Shown here in pieces: positions 17,033 to 25,907 of a DNA stretch of 64,000 bases (within the stretch, counting starts at the first letter, position 1; each line of letters opens with the position of its first letter). Position numbers and translations under genes: made by a program. Location of the stretch: positions 526,223-590,222 of the forward strand of contig NZ_JAMFLZ010000004.1 in the NCBI RefSeq assembly GCF_023502325.1, given 5' to 3'. Origin of the DNA: Wocania_A spongiicola (lineage in GTDB: Bacteria; Bacteroidota; Bacteroidia; Flavobacteriales; Flavobacteriaceae). The notes below the pieces were generated by a model. The model ran no database searches. It saw only the letters and a list, made by a program, of their open reading frames with translations, and had not been told where the DNA came from.

Positions 17033-17785
17033 ATGTTAGAACCATACGTAAAGTTAGAAATTGATAATAAAGTTGGATATATAGAGTTTTTCCATCCAGA
17101 GCATAATGCTATGCCTAGCGATAATCTCAAAAAGTTAGAAAATACTATTACAGAAGCCGGGAATAATGATGCCATTAAAGTTATTGTTTTAAAAAGCGGA
17201 GGCAATAGGACTTTTTGTGCTGGAGCAAGTTTTAAAGAACTTATTGCCATTGATGATGCAGAGGAAGGAAAGCAGTTTTTCTCAGGTTTTGCCAACGTTA
17301 TAAATGCAATGAGAAAGAGTCCTAAGTTAATTATTGGCCGTATTCAAGGTAAAGCAGTAGGAGGCGGTGTTGGTTTGGCAGCTACAACCGATTATTGTTT
17401 AGCCACTAAATACGCTTCAATAAAATTAAGTGAACTAAGTATTGGAATTGGCCCTTTTGTAATAGAGCCAACAGTGTCTCGAAAAATAGGGCAAACTACA
17501 ATGTCTCAAATGGCAATTAATGCTGAACAGTTTTTTACTGCAGAATTTGCTAAGGATAAAAACTTGTATGCTGATATTTTTGATACCGTTGAAGCTTTAG
17601 ACAAAGCTGTAAAAAACTTAGCAGAGAAACTAGCAAGTTATAACCCAGATGCTTTAAAAGAAATGAAAAAAGTCTTTTGGAAAGATACAGGGCATTGGGA
17701 TGATTTACTTTTAGAGCGCGCCAAAATTAGTGGTAATTTGGTATTAAGCGATTTTACTAAAGAAACTTTAAAGCGGTTTAAGTAA
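17033..17785 (+). CDS. enoyl-CoA hydratase/isomerase family protein
   Basis: A 250-residue crotonase-fold enzyme. The oxyanion-hole loops are GGNRTFCAGASFKEL (about residues 56-70) and GKAVGGGVGLAATTDYCLAT (about 104-123). The glycine-rich second loop is intact, which supports CoA-thioester chemistry, but the exact reaction (hydratase, isomerase or other) is not fixed by what I can see. It follows the PLP dehydratase by 15 bases, suggesting cotranscription. A palindromic repeat lies immediately downstream. Confidence 0.88.
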   Translation: MLEPYVKLEIDNKVGYIEFFHPEHNAMPSDNLKKLENTITEAGNNDAIKVIVLKSGGNRTFCAGASFKELIAIDDAEEGKQFFSGFANVINAMRKSPKLIIGRIQGKAVGGGVGLAATTDYCLATKYASIKLSELSIGIGPFVIEPTVSRKIGQTTMSQMAINAEQFFTAEFAKDKNLYADIFDTVEALDKAVKNLAEKLASYNPDALKEMKKVFWKDTGHWDDLLLERAKISGNLVLSDFTKETLKRFK

Positions 17786-17790
17786 TCAAA

Positions 17791-17853
17791 CGCCACCCTA
17801 AATTTATTTCAGGGTCTCATAAAGTGTGATCCTGAAACAAGTTCAAAATGACG
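17791..17853. repeat. palindromic intergenic repeat element
   Basis: CCCTAAATTTATTTCAGG (17796-17813) and CCTGAAACAAGTTCAAAA (17831-17848) form an imperfect inverted repeat with a 17-base spacer. The type, with the core CTGAAACAAGTTCA, is one I recall as a dispersed repeat in flavobacterial and other genomes. The 14-base core recurs at 42875-42888. It lies between two convergent genes and may also serve as a terminator. Confidence 0.55.
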
Positions 17854-17868
17854 AAATGAGGAGTGATA

Positions 17869-19629
17869 TTATTCTACTTTAATTTTATTTTCAATAATCC
17901 CCAATCCATCATCAATTAAACGCCCCACTTCGGGTCTGTTTTGTTTAATGGTTTCCAAATGATTTAAAATGCTTTCGCATAATTTAGTTTCATTTCCTAT
18001 ATAAGCTAACTCATAAAGTTCAACAGGCAGTAACCAATCGTTAGGATGATTTTCAATAAGTTCTTCCAAGACTTTAGTTCTAGAAATGGTTTTGTTTTTA
18101 CCTTCTCTATAATCTCTAACTTGTTTGTAAAGTGCTTCAAGTTTGAGTAATTCGCTAGATTTTTTTACATGAATAGTTTGTGTTGATGGCACATGAGTAA
18201 TTAAATCGAAACTGTTTAAATCGGCTGGTCCAGAAAAAGCAGAAACAATATCTTTACCAACAGCCATATCATAAATACCCCATTCAGGCTCAAATAATAC
18301 GGTGTTGTTATGTTTAACCGTACAGTTTTTAAAGCTAATCAATATTATTTTTCCTTGTAAATTTCGCTTACCTGTAATGATTTCACCAGAAACGGTAACA
18401 CCACCTTCAAATTCTAACGTTACAATTTTTTCTTCATAAATATCGTAAGCGCTTAAATCACGCGGACTCATATCTTCAATAGCAAGATTAATTCCTTTTA
18501 GTTTTCCTATAGGAGAACCAAATCCTTCTGCATGAGTTTCAATACCATGACCAACCAACTCTTTCTCTCTATAAGCTAAAGCGGTTTCTCCAGTTGTTTG
18601 AATGTAAATGGGTTTTCTTTCATATTCAATAACGTGACTAAATACGCCAGATACTTGTATGCCCGTACTAAGTTCGATAGTTCCTAGTGCTTTTGAGTGA
18701 ATTAATTTATTAACCCCAGATAATCCTCCTTTACGTAATGCCATGGTGTTAGCAAATTCTTCCAGTATTAAACTTAAATGAGCAAAATCTGGCGTTACAA
18801 AAAGCTGAGGTTGCGGTTTGGTAATATCAAAATCTTTGAAGGTTGAATCTATATTGTAAGGTAGTTTCTCAACTTCATCTGTCATACACCATGCACTTTC
18901 TCCAATTGAAGACAGTAAGCCTGCGCCATATATTTTTGGGTCTTCCAGCGTTCCTATTAGTCCATATTCAACCGTCCACCAATGTAAATTTCTTATCAAG
19001 GCCATTTCACTAGGTTTACCCATATTTTGTTGTAAATCTTCAACTTTTTTTTCTGCGGAAGCGATATCTTCTTCTTTAGAATTTGGTGCTTCTTTAATGA
19101 TTGATAAATGCCTTACAGCTTCGTATAGTTCATAATCTTTAGCCGATGAAATAGCTTTGCAACCTACTTCGCCAAAACGACGCAAATACTCTGCATATTC
19201 TGGGTTTGCAATAATAGGGGCATGTCCAGCACCTTCATGAATAATGTCTGGCGCCGGAGTATATTCAATATGTTCTAATTGTCTAATATCACTGGCAATA
19301 ACCAAAACATTGTAAGCCTGAAATTCCATAAATGCATTAGGCGGAATAAATCCATCTACCGCTACGGCAGCCCAACCGATGTCTTTCAAAATCCTATTCA
19401 TGCCATACATATTAGGAATGCTATCAATAGAAATTCCTGTTTGTTTTAAACCATCTAGATAAGATTTATGAGCAACAGTTGATAAAAAATCAACATTTTT
19501 ACGCATAACATATCGCCAAACTGCCTGATCTATAGCAGAATAATCTTCATAGTTTTGAGGTTTTATGAATTGCCTCAAATGCTTAGGTAAGCGATTTAAA
19601 ATAACATTAGATTCAATAGTATTTGACAT
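17869..19629 (-). CDS. phhA: phenylalanine-4-hydroxylase (aromatic amino acid hydroxylase)
   Basis: Hydroxylates phenylalanine to tyrosine with Fe(II), O2 and a pterin cofactor. The iron-binding facial triad is visible: His131 and His136 in HEGAGH and Glu221 in TVEYGL. The protein is 586 residues, about twice the length of proteobacterial PhhA; the catalytic core occupies roughly residues 30-310 and the remaining C-terminal part has no motif I recognise. Such long forms are usual in Bacteroidota. I use the ATG at 19629 (MSNTIESN); a TTG at 19647 in the same frame would add six residues and is less likely. Monocistronic, divergent from the bestrophin gene. Confidence 0.9.
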   Translation of the reverse strand: MSNTIESNVILNRLPKHLRQFIKPQNYEDYSAIDQAVWRYVMRKNVDFLSTVAHKSYLDGLKQTGISIDSIPNMYGMNRILKDIGWAAVAVDGFIPPNAFMEFQAYNVLVIASDIRQLEHIEYTPAPDIIHEGAGHAPIIANPEYAEYLRRFGEVGCKAISSAKDYELYEAVRHLSIIKEAPNSKEEDIASAEKKVEDLQQNMGKPSEMALIRNLHWWTVEYGLIGTLEDPKIYGAGLLSSIGESAWCMTDEVEKLPYNIDSTFKDFDITKPQPQLFVTPDFAHLSLILEEFANTMALRKGGLSGVNKLIHSKALGTIELSTGIQVSGVFSHVIEYERKPIYIQTTGETALAYREKELVGHGIETHAEGFGSPIGKLKGINLAIEDMSPRDLSAYDIYEEKIVTLEFEGGVTVSGEIITGKRNLQGKIILISFKNCTVKHNNTVLFEPEWGIYDMAVGKDIVSAFSGPADLNSFDLITHVPSTQTIHVKKSSELLKLEALYKQVRDYREGKNKTISRTKVLEELIENHPNDWLLPVELYELAYIGNETKLCESILNHLETIKQNRPEVGRLIDDGLGIIENKIKVE

Positions 19630-19777
19630 AATATTTTCTTTGTACAACTTCTATGTAAAAATACGAATTCTCTATAAAAATTACTCAATTAATGATTTAT
19701 TAAAAATTAAATAAACTGTTTTATATGTTGAGTTAAGAATTCCATATATTTATAAGCATATAAATGTTTTAAAAGTT

Positions 19778-20881
19778 ATGTATACAAGACGAATATTTCC
19801 TGTGATGGGTGTTTTAAAATGGACACGACGCCATATTTTCTTATTTCTTTTTTTAGCCTTAATACCTGTTTTCCTTTTTGATGTTGTAGGCTTAAAGTGG
19901 TTGCATGTACCGTGGTTGCCATTAGGTGCCTTGGCTACAGCTGTAGCATTTATTGTAGGGTTTAAAAATAATGCATCTTATGACAGACTTTGGGAAGCTC
20001 GCAAAATTTGGGGCGGTATTGTTAATGCATCGCGTTCCTGGACTATTATGGTTAAGGATTTTATTAATAACGATCATGCAAAGGAAGCTCTTTCTGAAAA
20101 GGAGTTGTCTTTAATCCATAGAGAATTAGTACACCGTCATGTAGCTTGGTTAACAGCATTGCGCTATCAGTTACGAAAAGATAAACCGTGGGAAATGCAC
20201 CTAAAAAATAAACGGTCTAATATAGAATTTAGAGCAGCAACGTATAGAGTTTGTGAAGATGTTGAACCTATTGAAGGCGCAATAAAACCATATATTTCTG
20301 AGGCTGAATATAAAGAGTTATTTGCAAAAGGAAACCAAGCTTCTCAAATATTAGGTATACAATCAAAGCGTTTGAAAGAGTTGATGAAAGAAGGGTTAAT
20401 CGAAGATTTTAGGCACATGGAAATGACTAATATGTTAGTGGAGTTTTATACACTCCAAGGAAAGTCAGAGCGTATTAAAAACTTTCCGTATCCTAGACAG
20501 TTTGCAACTTTAAATTATCTTTTCGTCTGGATTTTTATTATTCTTTTGCCTTTTGGAATTATGGAAGGTTTTGAATCTATTGGCACCCATATTTTAGAGG
20601 ACTTAGCAAATCATGAGTCAAGAACTTCTTTAGGTCATTTAGCGCAGGAATTTATAGCAAAACATTTTGTTTGGTTTTCAATACCTTTTAGCGCCCTTAT
20701 TTCTTGGGTATTCCATACTATGGAAGCCATTGGTGAAAATACCGAAAACCCTTTTGAAGGTGGGCCAAATGATATCCCTATTACTGATATGAGTAGAGGG
20801 ATTGAAATAGATATTAGACAGCTTATTGATGATACTGATATTCCTGAGCCTTATGTTTGGAAAAATGATATTGTAATGTAG
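19778..20881 (+). CDS. bestrophin-like anion channel (UPF0187)
   Basis: A 367-residue inner-membrane protein of the bestrophin family, pentameric anion channels. Family features: an N-terminal RRIFPVMGVLKW followed by a transmembrane segment, the NNASYDRLWEARKIWGGIVN block near residues 67-86, and a second hydrophobic pair at about 240-310 (LFVWIFIILLPFGIM, HFVWFSIPFSALISWVFHTM). The C-terminus has ENPFEGGPNDIPITDMSR, also characteristic. Transported ion and physiological role are not visible. It ends in a strong terminator. Confidence 0.9.
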   Translation: MYTRRIFPVMGVLKWTRRHIFLFLFLALIPVFLFDVVGLKWLHVPWLPLGALATAVAFIVGFKNNASYDRLWEARKIWGGIVNASRSWTIMVKDFINNDHAKEALSEKELSLIHRELVHRHVAWLTALRYQLRKDKPWEMHLKNKRSNIEFRAATYRVCEDVEPIEGAIKPYISEAEYKELFAKGNQASQILGIQSKRLKELMKEGLIEDFRHMEMTNMLVEFYTLQGKSERIKNFPYPRQFATLNYLFVWIFIILLPFGIMEGFESIGTHILEDLANHESRTSLGHLAQEFIAKHFVWFSIPFSALISWVFHTMEAIGENTENPFEGGPNDIPITDMSRGIEIDIRQLIDDTDIPEPYVWKNDIVM

Positions 20882-20896
20882 TTGAGTATTTTACAA

Positions 20897-20928
20897 AAAA
20901 AAAGCAACTCAAACGAGTTGCTTTTTTT
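20897..20928. terminator. bidirectional terminator between bestrophin and DUF4136 genes
   Basis: Perfect 14-base stem: AAAAAAAGCAACTC (20897-20910), AAAC loop, GAGTTGCTTTTTTT (20915-20928). A and T runs on either side allow function in both directions between convergent genes. Confidence 0.9.
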
Positions 20929-20935
20929 GTATGTT

Positions 20936-21487
20936 TTATTGTTGCGCTCCTGGAGGATATTTTTCCATTATTTTTGCAACAAATTCTTTAATTCGTAATT
21001 CTTTTTTCTCCATATTTTGAGATAAGTAACCGGTACCCATACCTTGCCAAACCAATTCTTTTTTGCTGGCATCAATTAAGTCTACATACAAAACGCCTTG
21101 TGTGCGTGTTGATACTGAAGGTTGGTTATTCCAACCCCAACCCCAACCAGGTCCAAAACCGCCCCAGCCCCAGCCGCCGTAGCCCCAGGCATTGTTGTAA
21201 ACATTAACACGTTGTTGAGATTTTGTAAAAAGACTTACTAATAAATCTGGGTTTTCAGATTTTGTAAAGCCTTTTGTTAAAAGTTCTGCTTCTATAGCAC
21301 GAAGAATTCTACGTTTATCTAAATCGCTAATTTCTGCTTTATCGATACCTGTTTTAAAGAAAGCAAAAGTTTTATATTCGCCAAATTTTGCGTTTTTATC
21401 ATAGTCAACTGCAACTCTAACAGAACTACAAGAGGATACCAAAATTAACAATGCTAAAAATGGTAATGCTTTTAATGTTTTTTTCAT
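20936..21487 (-). CDS. DUF4136 lipoprotein
   Basis: A 183-residue lipoprotein with lipobox VSSC (Cys20). The DUF4136 domain begins VRVAVDYDKNAKFGEYKTFA and continues through DKRRILRAIEAELLTKGFTK and NPDLLVSLFTKS. A short Trp/Gly-rich insert (about residues 120-145, WGYGGWGWGGFGPGWGWGW) sits before the last beta strands and is common in this family. It is an envelope protein of unknown function. Its end meets the shared terminator. Confidence 0.88.
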   Translation of the reverse strand: MKKTLKALPFLALLILVSSCSSVRVAVDYDKNAKFGEYKTFAFFKTGIDKAEISDLDKRRILRAIEAELLTKGFTKSENPDLLVSLFTKSQQRVNVYNNAWGYGGWGWGGFGPGWGWGWNNQPSVSTRTQGVLYVDLIDASKKELVWQGMGTGYLSQNMEKKELRIKEFVAKIMEKYPPGAQQ

Positions 21488-21622
21488 AGCCTTAATATTT
21501 AGTTTTCTTTTTTATTTCTAAAATACAACAATTCGCTTAAATCATTGACTTTTTTGTGTTTTATTAGCATCAATAATCATACCAAGTGATATGATTATCA
21601 TTATGTTAAAACTAATATTATT

Positions 21623-21787
21623 TTACTTTTTAATAGAATTTGTATTTTTGTTGTAGCCGTAAGGGCAGTGTCTACAACCGCTTTCGCAACAATAGCCTCT
21701 TCTTAAATGGTATTGTTCGGTAAAGCATCGGTAACCTTCTGGCGTTAAGTAGTAGTCGCCTTCTTCAATGGGGATTATTTTCTTCAT
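21623..21787 (-). CDS. DUF5522 small cysteine-rich protein
   Basis: A 54-residue protein starting MKKIIPIEEGDYYLTPEGYR, then RRGYCCESGCRHCPYGY and a lysine-rich end. The cysteine pattern CC-x3-C-x2-C (Cys33, 34, 38, 41) plus Cys21 and His40 is the DUF5522 signature and suggests metal or iron-sulfur binding, which is not proven. It is transcribed leftward, with 119 bases separating its start from the divergent HEXXH gene and 135 bases from the DUF4136 start downstream. Easily missed because of its size, but the family match is clear. Confidence 0.88.
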   Translation of the reverse strand: MKKIIPIEEGDYYLTPEGYRCFTEQYHLRRGYCCESGCRHCPYGYNKNTNSIKK

Positions 21788-21906
21788 TATCTTGCAAATA
21801 TAGTATATCTTAGAAAACCTTTGCAGGTGTCTTTAATCAAAGGTTCTATTTATTCACTGTTTTTATAAAAGTAAATATTGGATTGATTTTTGAATACTGT
21901 AAGTTT

Positions 21907-22245
21907 ATGATTCTTATTTCAAAATATTTAGTACCAAAAGGTTATACAGGTTTAACTGTTTTTCCTTTTGTGTTTTTAAAAAACAAGTGTTTTAAAACAG
22001 ATTATGTTTTAATCAACCATGAAAAAATTCATTTAAGGCAACAGCTAGAAATGTTAATTATACCATTTTATATATTCTATATATTTGAGTTTTTATTTAG
22101 GTTATTTCAATATAAAAGATGGCATTTAGCCTATAAAAACATTTCCTTTGAAAGAGAAGCTTATAGTAATGAATTGAATTTAGATTACTTAAAACAGAGA
22201 TCGTTTTGGGGATTTTTAAAGTATCTTCGCAGTAATGATTTTTGA
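21907..22245 (+). CDS. small HEXXH membrane-associated protein
   Basis: A 112-residue protein with a metalloprotease-like HEKIH motif (His38, Glu39, His42) followed by RQQLEML and a hydrophobic segment LIIPFYIFYIFEFLFRLF at about residues 50-67. A later SFEREAYSNE (about 82-91) could supply the third zinc ligand, in the manner of gluzincins. It is too small for a typical protease, so activity is uncertain. I chose the ATG at 21907; a TTG at 21883 in frame would add eight residues. Its last 11 bases overlap the start of the desulfhydrase gene, so the two are translationally coupled. Confidence 0.7.
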   Translation: MILISKYLVPKGYTGLTVFPFVFLKNKCFKTDYVLINHEKIHLRQQLEMLIIPFYIFYIFEFLFRLFQYKRWHLAYKNISFEREAYSNELNLDYLKQRSFWGFLKYLRSNDF

Positions 22246-23146
22246 ACTTGAAAATAGTATTAATCAGCCTGTTTTTTTATCTAAAAATAAAGGTGTTGAA
22301 CTTTTTATAAAACGAGAAGATAGAATACATCCTTTTGTTTCAGGGAATAAATATAGAAAGTTAAAATACAATCTTATTGAGGCCAAAAAAAAAGATTTTA
22401 AAACCTTACTTACTTTTGGTGGTGCTTATTCAAATCATATTGCCGCTGTTGCTTCAGCAGGAAAAACATTTGGTTTTAAAACTATTGGGGTTATTCGAGG
22501 CGAAGAACTTAATGACAAAGTGAATACCAATACTACTTTAAAATTTGCTAAAGAATGCGGCATGCATTTCAAGTTTGTGTCTCGCGAGGATTATAGAAAT
22601 AAAACAGAAAAAACTTTTATTTCTAATTTAGAAAAAGAGTATGGTGCATTTTATTTAATTCCTGAAGGTGGCACAAATCCTTTGGCAATTAAGGGTTGTG
22701 AAGAGATACTGACTGATGATGATAATGGCTTTGATTATATATGTGCAGCAGTTGGTACTGGCGGTACAATTTCTGGACTAATAAATTGTTCAAAACCTAG
22801 TCAACAAGTTTTAGGTTTTTCAGCTTTAAAAGGTGAGTTTTTACAACAAGATATTAGTAAATTTGTAATGAAAACCAATTGGAAAATAATAACTGACTAT
22901 CATTTTGGAGGATATGCTAAAATAAATGAAGCATTAGTTAGTTTTATTAATCAGTTTAAGAGTGATTTTGAAATTCCTTTAGATCCTATTTATACTGGGA
23001 AAATGATGTTTGGAGTTTTTGATTTAATCGAAAAAGGATTTTTTCCTAACGGGTCAAGAATTTTAGCAATTCATACTGGAGGGCTTCAAGGTGTAGCAGG
23101 AATGAATGTTATTTTAAAAAAGAAAAATTTATTATTAATTGAATAA
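22235..23146 (+). CDS. D-cysteine desulfhydrase / ACC deaminase-like PLP enzyme
   Basis: A 303-residue PLP-dependent enzyme of the ACC deaminase/D-cysteine desulfhydrase family. The N-terminal VSGNKYRKLKYNL holds the PLP lysine (Lys39 in GNK by comparison with the family), followed by TFGGAYSNHIAAVA, which binds substrate carboxylate, and AVGTGGTISGL, the phosphate loop. It is somewhat shorter than typical 330-residue members. Substrate cannot be settled by eye; in flavobacteria D-cysteine desulfhydrase-type activity is more plausible than ACC deamination. It is coupled to the small HEXXH gene upstream and lies 3 bases before the glucosaminidase gene. Confidence 0.85.
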   Translation: MIFELENSINQPVFLSKNKGVELFIKREDRIHPFVSGNKYRKLKYNLIEAKKKDFKTLLTFGGAYSNHIAAVASAGKTFGFKTIGVIRGEELNDKVNTNTTLKFAKECGMHFKFVSREDYRNKTEKTFISNLEKEYGAFYLIPEGGTNPLAIKGCEEILTDDDNGFDYICAAVGTGGTISGLINCSKPSQQVLGFSALKGEFLQQDISKFVMKTNWKIITDYHFGGYAKINEALVSFINQFKSDFEIPLDPIYTGKMMFGVFDLIEKGFFPNGSRILAIHTGGLQGVAGMNVILKKKNLLLIE

Positions 23147-23149
23147 AAG

Positions 23150-23959
23150 ATGAAGCGATTATTATTAATATGCTGTTTGATGACCATGGTTTTTAGTTGT
23201 CGTTCAAAAAAAACGATTGTCACTAAAAAAACAAAGACCAATACGGAGCAGGTTGAAACAAAAGTAGAGCCTAAGAAAACGGATGATGTTGTAGCCGTAA
23301 AACCACCAAAAATATATGCAAATAACACCGAAAGATATATAGATACTTATAAAGAAATTGCCCAAAATGAAATGCGTTTGTATAATATTCCTGCCAGTAT
23401 TACTTTGGCTCAGGGTATTCTAGAGTCTGGTTCAGGAAAAGGAACATTGTCTGTTAAAGCGAATAACCATTTTGGTATTAAATGCCACGGATGGACAGGT
23501 AAAAAGATATATCATGATGATGATAAAAAACAAGAATGTTTCAGAAAATATAAAGATGCTAAATATTCATTCAGAGATCATTCGTTGTTTTTATCAGAGC
23601 GAAAACGTTATTCGAAACTTTTTAAACTTAAAAAAGAAAACTACAAAGGTTGGGCAAAAGGATTAAAAGCAGCAGGGTATGCTACCGATAGGAAATATCC
23701 TCAAAAATTGATTAGTTTAATAGAACGCTATAATTTGCATGAATTTGACAAAGAAGTATTGGGAGATTCTTATACTGAATACAAAGAACCAATAACAAAT
23801 GAAGTAGTAACTTATACCGTAGTAAAGGGCGATACATTGTACTCTATTTCAAGAAAGTATAATATTAGTGTAAAAGAACTTCAAAATATAAATGGTTTAA
23901 ATGATAATACAATTAGTATTGGACAAGCTATAATTGTTAAACCATCATCAAATAATTAA
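23150..23959 (+). CDS. LysM-containing glucosaminidase lipoprotein
   Basis: A 269-residue peptidoglycan hydrolase. Lipobox VFSC (Cys17) anchors it to a membrane. A Lys/Thr-rich linker (about 18-55) is followed by an N-acetylglucosaminidase domain (about 60-205), with ITLAQGILESGSGKGTLSVK containing catalytic Glu92. One LysM domain closes the protein (about 217-264: YTVVKGDTLYSISRKYNISV). It likely trims glycan strands during growth or division. It starts 3 bases after the desulfhydrase stop and ends 8 bases before hemL, so the run 21907-25254 may be one operon. Confidence 0.92.
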   Translation: MKRLLLICCLMTMVFSCRSKKTIVTKKTKTNTEQVETKVEPKKTDDVVAVKPPKIYANNTERYIDTYKEIAQNEMRLYNIPASITLAQGILESGSGKGTLSVKANNHFGIKCHGWTGKKIYHDDDKKQECFRKYKDAKYSFRDHSLFLSERKRYSKLFKLKKENYKGWAKGLKAAGYATDRKYPQKLISLIERYNLHEFDKEVLGDSYTEYKEPITNEVVTYTVVKGDTLYSISRKYNISVKELQNINGLNDNTISIGQAIIVKPSSNN

Positions 23960-23967
23960 TAATACAC

Positions 23968-25254
23968 ATGAACTATAAACGTAGTAGTGCATTATTTGCA
24001 CAAGCCGAAATGGTTATTCCTGGAGGCGTAAATTCTCCAGTACGCGCTTTTAAAGCAGTAGGAGGAACACCAATTTTTGTAAAAGAAGCAAAAGGGGGCT
24101 ATTTGTATGATGAAGACGGAAACCGATTGATCGACTATATTAATTCTTGGGGACCAATGATTCTTGGTCATGCCTACAAACCAGTTGTAGATGCAGTAGT
24201 TGACAAAGCTAAAAAAGGAACATCGTTTGGCATGCCTACAGAAATTGAAACTAAAATTGCTGAATTAGCAGTTTCAATGGTTCCAAATATTGATAAGATT
24301 AGATTTGTAAACTCAGGTACAGAAGCTTGTATGAGTGCTGTTCGTTTAGCAAGAGGTTTTACAGGAAAAGACAAAATTATAAAGTTTGCTGGGTGCTATC
24401 ATGGACATTCCGATTCGTTTTTAATTCAAGCGGGTAGTGGTGCAATTACATTTGGAACACCTAATAGCCCTGGTGTAACCCAAGGCACAGCCAAAGATAC
24501 TTTGTTGGCCCGTTATAATGATATTGAAAATGTAAGTCAATTAATTGAGGCTAATAAAGATGAAATAGCTTGTATCATTATAGAACCAGTTGCTGGTAAT
24601 ATGGGATGTATTCCACCAAAAAATGAATTTTTAAAAGGATTGAGAGATTTATGTAATGCTAATAATATCCTCTTAGTTTTTGATGAAGTGATGACAGGTT
24701 TTCGTTTGGCAAGAGGAGGAGCGCAGGAGCTTTTTAATATTAATGCGGATATTGTTTGTTTCGGAAAAGTAATTGGTGGCGGTTTGCCAGTTGGTGCTTT
24801 TGCAGCACGAAACGAAATTATGAATTATTTAGCACCGCTAGGACCTGTGTATCAAGCAGGAACTTTAAGTGGAAACCCGTTAGCCATGGCTGCTGGATTA
24901 GCAATGCTAAATGAGTTGAATAATGATGTTGAAATTTTTAATAGATTAGAAGAGAAAACAGCATATTTACATGAAGGCATTGCAAAGGTTTTGAGTGATA
25001 ATAATATCGTGTATACTATAAATAGAGTGGGGTCTATGATTTCTGTGCACTTTGATGAGGGAGAAGTTGTAGATTTTGAAACAGCAGCAAAAGGAAATAA
25101 TGAAACCTTTAAAAAATTCTTTCACGGTTTACTTAACGAAGGAGTTTATATAGCGCCAAGTGCATTTGAAACTTGGTTTATTACCGATGCTTTAACTTAT
25201 AAAGATTTAGATTATACTATTGAGGCTATCGATAAGGTTGCGAAAACATTATAA
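23968..25254 (+). CDS. hemL: glutamate-1-semialdehyde 2,1-aminomutase
   Basis: Converts glutamate-1-semialdehyde to 5-aminolevulinate in the C5 pathway of heme biosynthesis, using PLP/PMP. The 428-residue protein starts at IPGGVNSPVRAFKAVGGTP-type sequence and has the GCYHGHSDSFL block, DEVMTGFR, and Lys267 in FGKVIGGGLPVGA as the PLP lysine. All family landmarks are in place. It ends before a hairpin in the convergent interval with the Spy-like gene. Confidence 0.97.
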   Translation: MNYKRSSALFAQAEMVIPGGVNSPVRAFKAVGGTPIFVKEAKGGYLYDEDGNRLIDYINSWGPMILGHAYKPVVDAVVDKAKKGTSFGMPTEIETKIAELAVSMVPNIDKIRFVNSGTEACMSAVRLARGFTGKDKIIKFAGCYHGHSDSFLIQAGSGAITFGTPNSPGVTQGTAKDTLLARYNDIENVSQLIEANKDEIACIIIEPVAGNMGCIPPKNEFLKGLRDLCNANNILLVFDEVMTGFRLARGGAQELFNINADIVCFGKVIGGGLPVGAFAARNEIMNYLAPLGPVYQAGTLSGNPLAMAAGLAMLNELNNDVEIFNRLEEKTAYLHEGIAKVLSDNNIVYTINRVGSMISVHFDEGEVVDFETAAKGNNETFKKFFHGLLNEGVYIAPSAFETWFITDALTYKDLDYTIEAIDKVAKTL

Positions 25255-25261
25255 ATAAAAA

Positions 25262-25289
25262 AGAGCATTTCTAAATTTAGAAATGCTCT
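25262..25289 (-). terminator. terminator of the Spy-like gene
   Basis: Perfect inverted repeat of 14 bases each side (AGAGCATTTCTAAA / TTTAGAAATGCTCT). On the minus strand it is followed by T6 and more T-rich sequence, as expected for termination of the leftward gene ending at 25328. The plus-strand side lacks a T-run. Confidence 0.8.
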
Positions 25290-25327
25290 AATTAACAAAC
25301 TATAATCAAATAATCAACCAAAAATTA

Positions 25328-25789
25328 TTATTGTCTTTTCTTGCCTTGTCCCTTTCTACGATTTTTTGTTTTATTCATTCTTTTTGCTTGCGCCTTTTCC
25401 CATTTGGCATATTGCTCTTCATTTAAAATGTCTTTCATTTTTGCTTTCATCGCTATTTGATGGTCTAATTTAGCATTCATCATTTTATAACGTTCTTCTT
25501 TTGATGGTTTTTCAGTATTACCACTTTCTTTTCTAGCTTTTCGAGCTTCCATCATTGCTTTTCTTTTAGTGGCATTTTCTAAATTTAGTTTATGAATTTT
25601 TGCTTGTTGCGATTCATTCAAATCTAAATGTAATATCATTTTTTTTGTTTGTAACGTAGCTATTTCTTCAGCGGAAAGGTTCATCATTTTTTGATTTCTT
25701 TCTTGTCTGTTAGAGCGCTCTTTGTTAGGTTGTTGTGCTGTTGCTTGCAATGCGAAGAAGGCTAATGCAATTATTACTAATCTTTTCAT
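25328..25789 (-). CDS. small periplasmic Spy/CpxP-like helical protein
   Basis: A 153-residue, strongly basic protein with a signal peptide (residues 1-19, ending ATAQ). The mature part is helical and contains LTxxQ-like elements, LDLNESQQAKIHKLNLEN and ILNEEQYAKWEKAQAKR, in the way of the Spy/CpxP and DUF4890 families of periplasmic chaperone-like proteins. The C-terminus is very Lys/Arg-rich (KNRRKGQGKKRQ). It likely responds to envelope stress, by family analogy only. Confidence 0.75.
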   Translation of the reverse strand: MKRLVIIALAFFALQATAQQPNKERSNRQERNQKMMNLSAEEIATLQTKKMILHLDLNESQQAKIHKLNLENATKRKAMMEARKARKESGNTEKPSKEERYKMMNAKLDHQIAMKAKMKDILNEEQYAKWEKAQAKRMNKTKNRRKGQGKKRQ

Positions 25790-25907
25790 TTTATTATGTT
25801 TTAAGTTATTTATTGCTAGGACTTGAGTAAGCTAAAAAGGTTTAAAACACATTCTGTATTTAACGAGAAGTTAACATGTTTTACAATAAAGATGATGACT
25901 AGGCTGT

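Noticed and set aside
16849..17295. 148-codon minus-strand reading frame
   Set aside because: Spans the end of the PLP dehydratase and start of the crotonase gene in antisense; both real genes have intact family motifs.
19630..19647. six-residue N-terminal extension of phenylalanine hydroxylase from a TTG
   Set aside because: An ATG at 19629 gives a natural N-terminus; the TTG offers no advantage.
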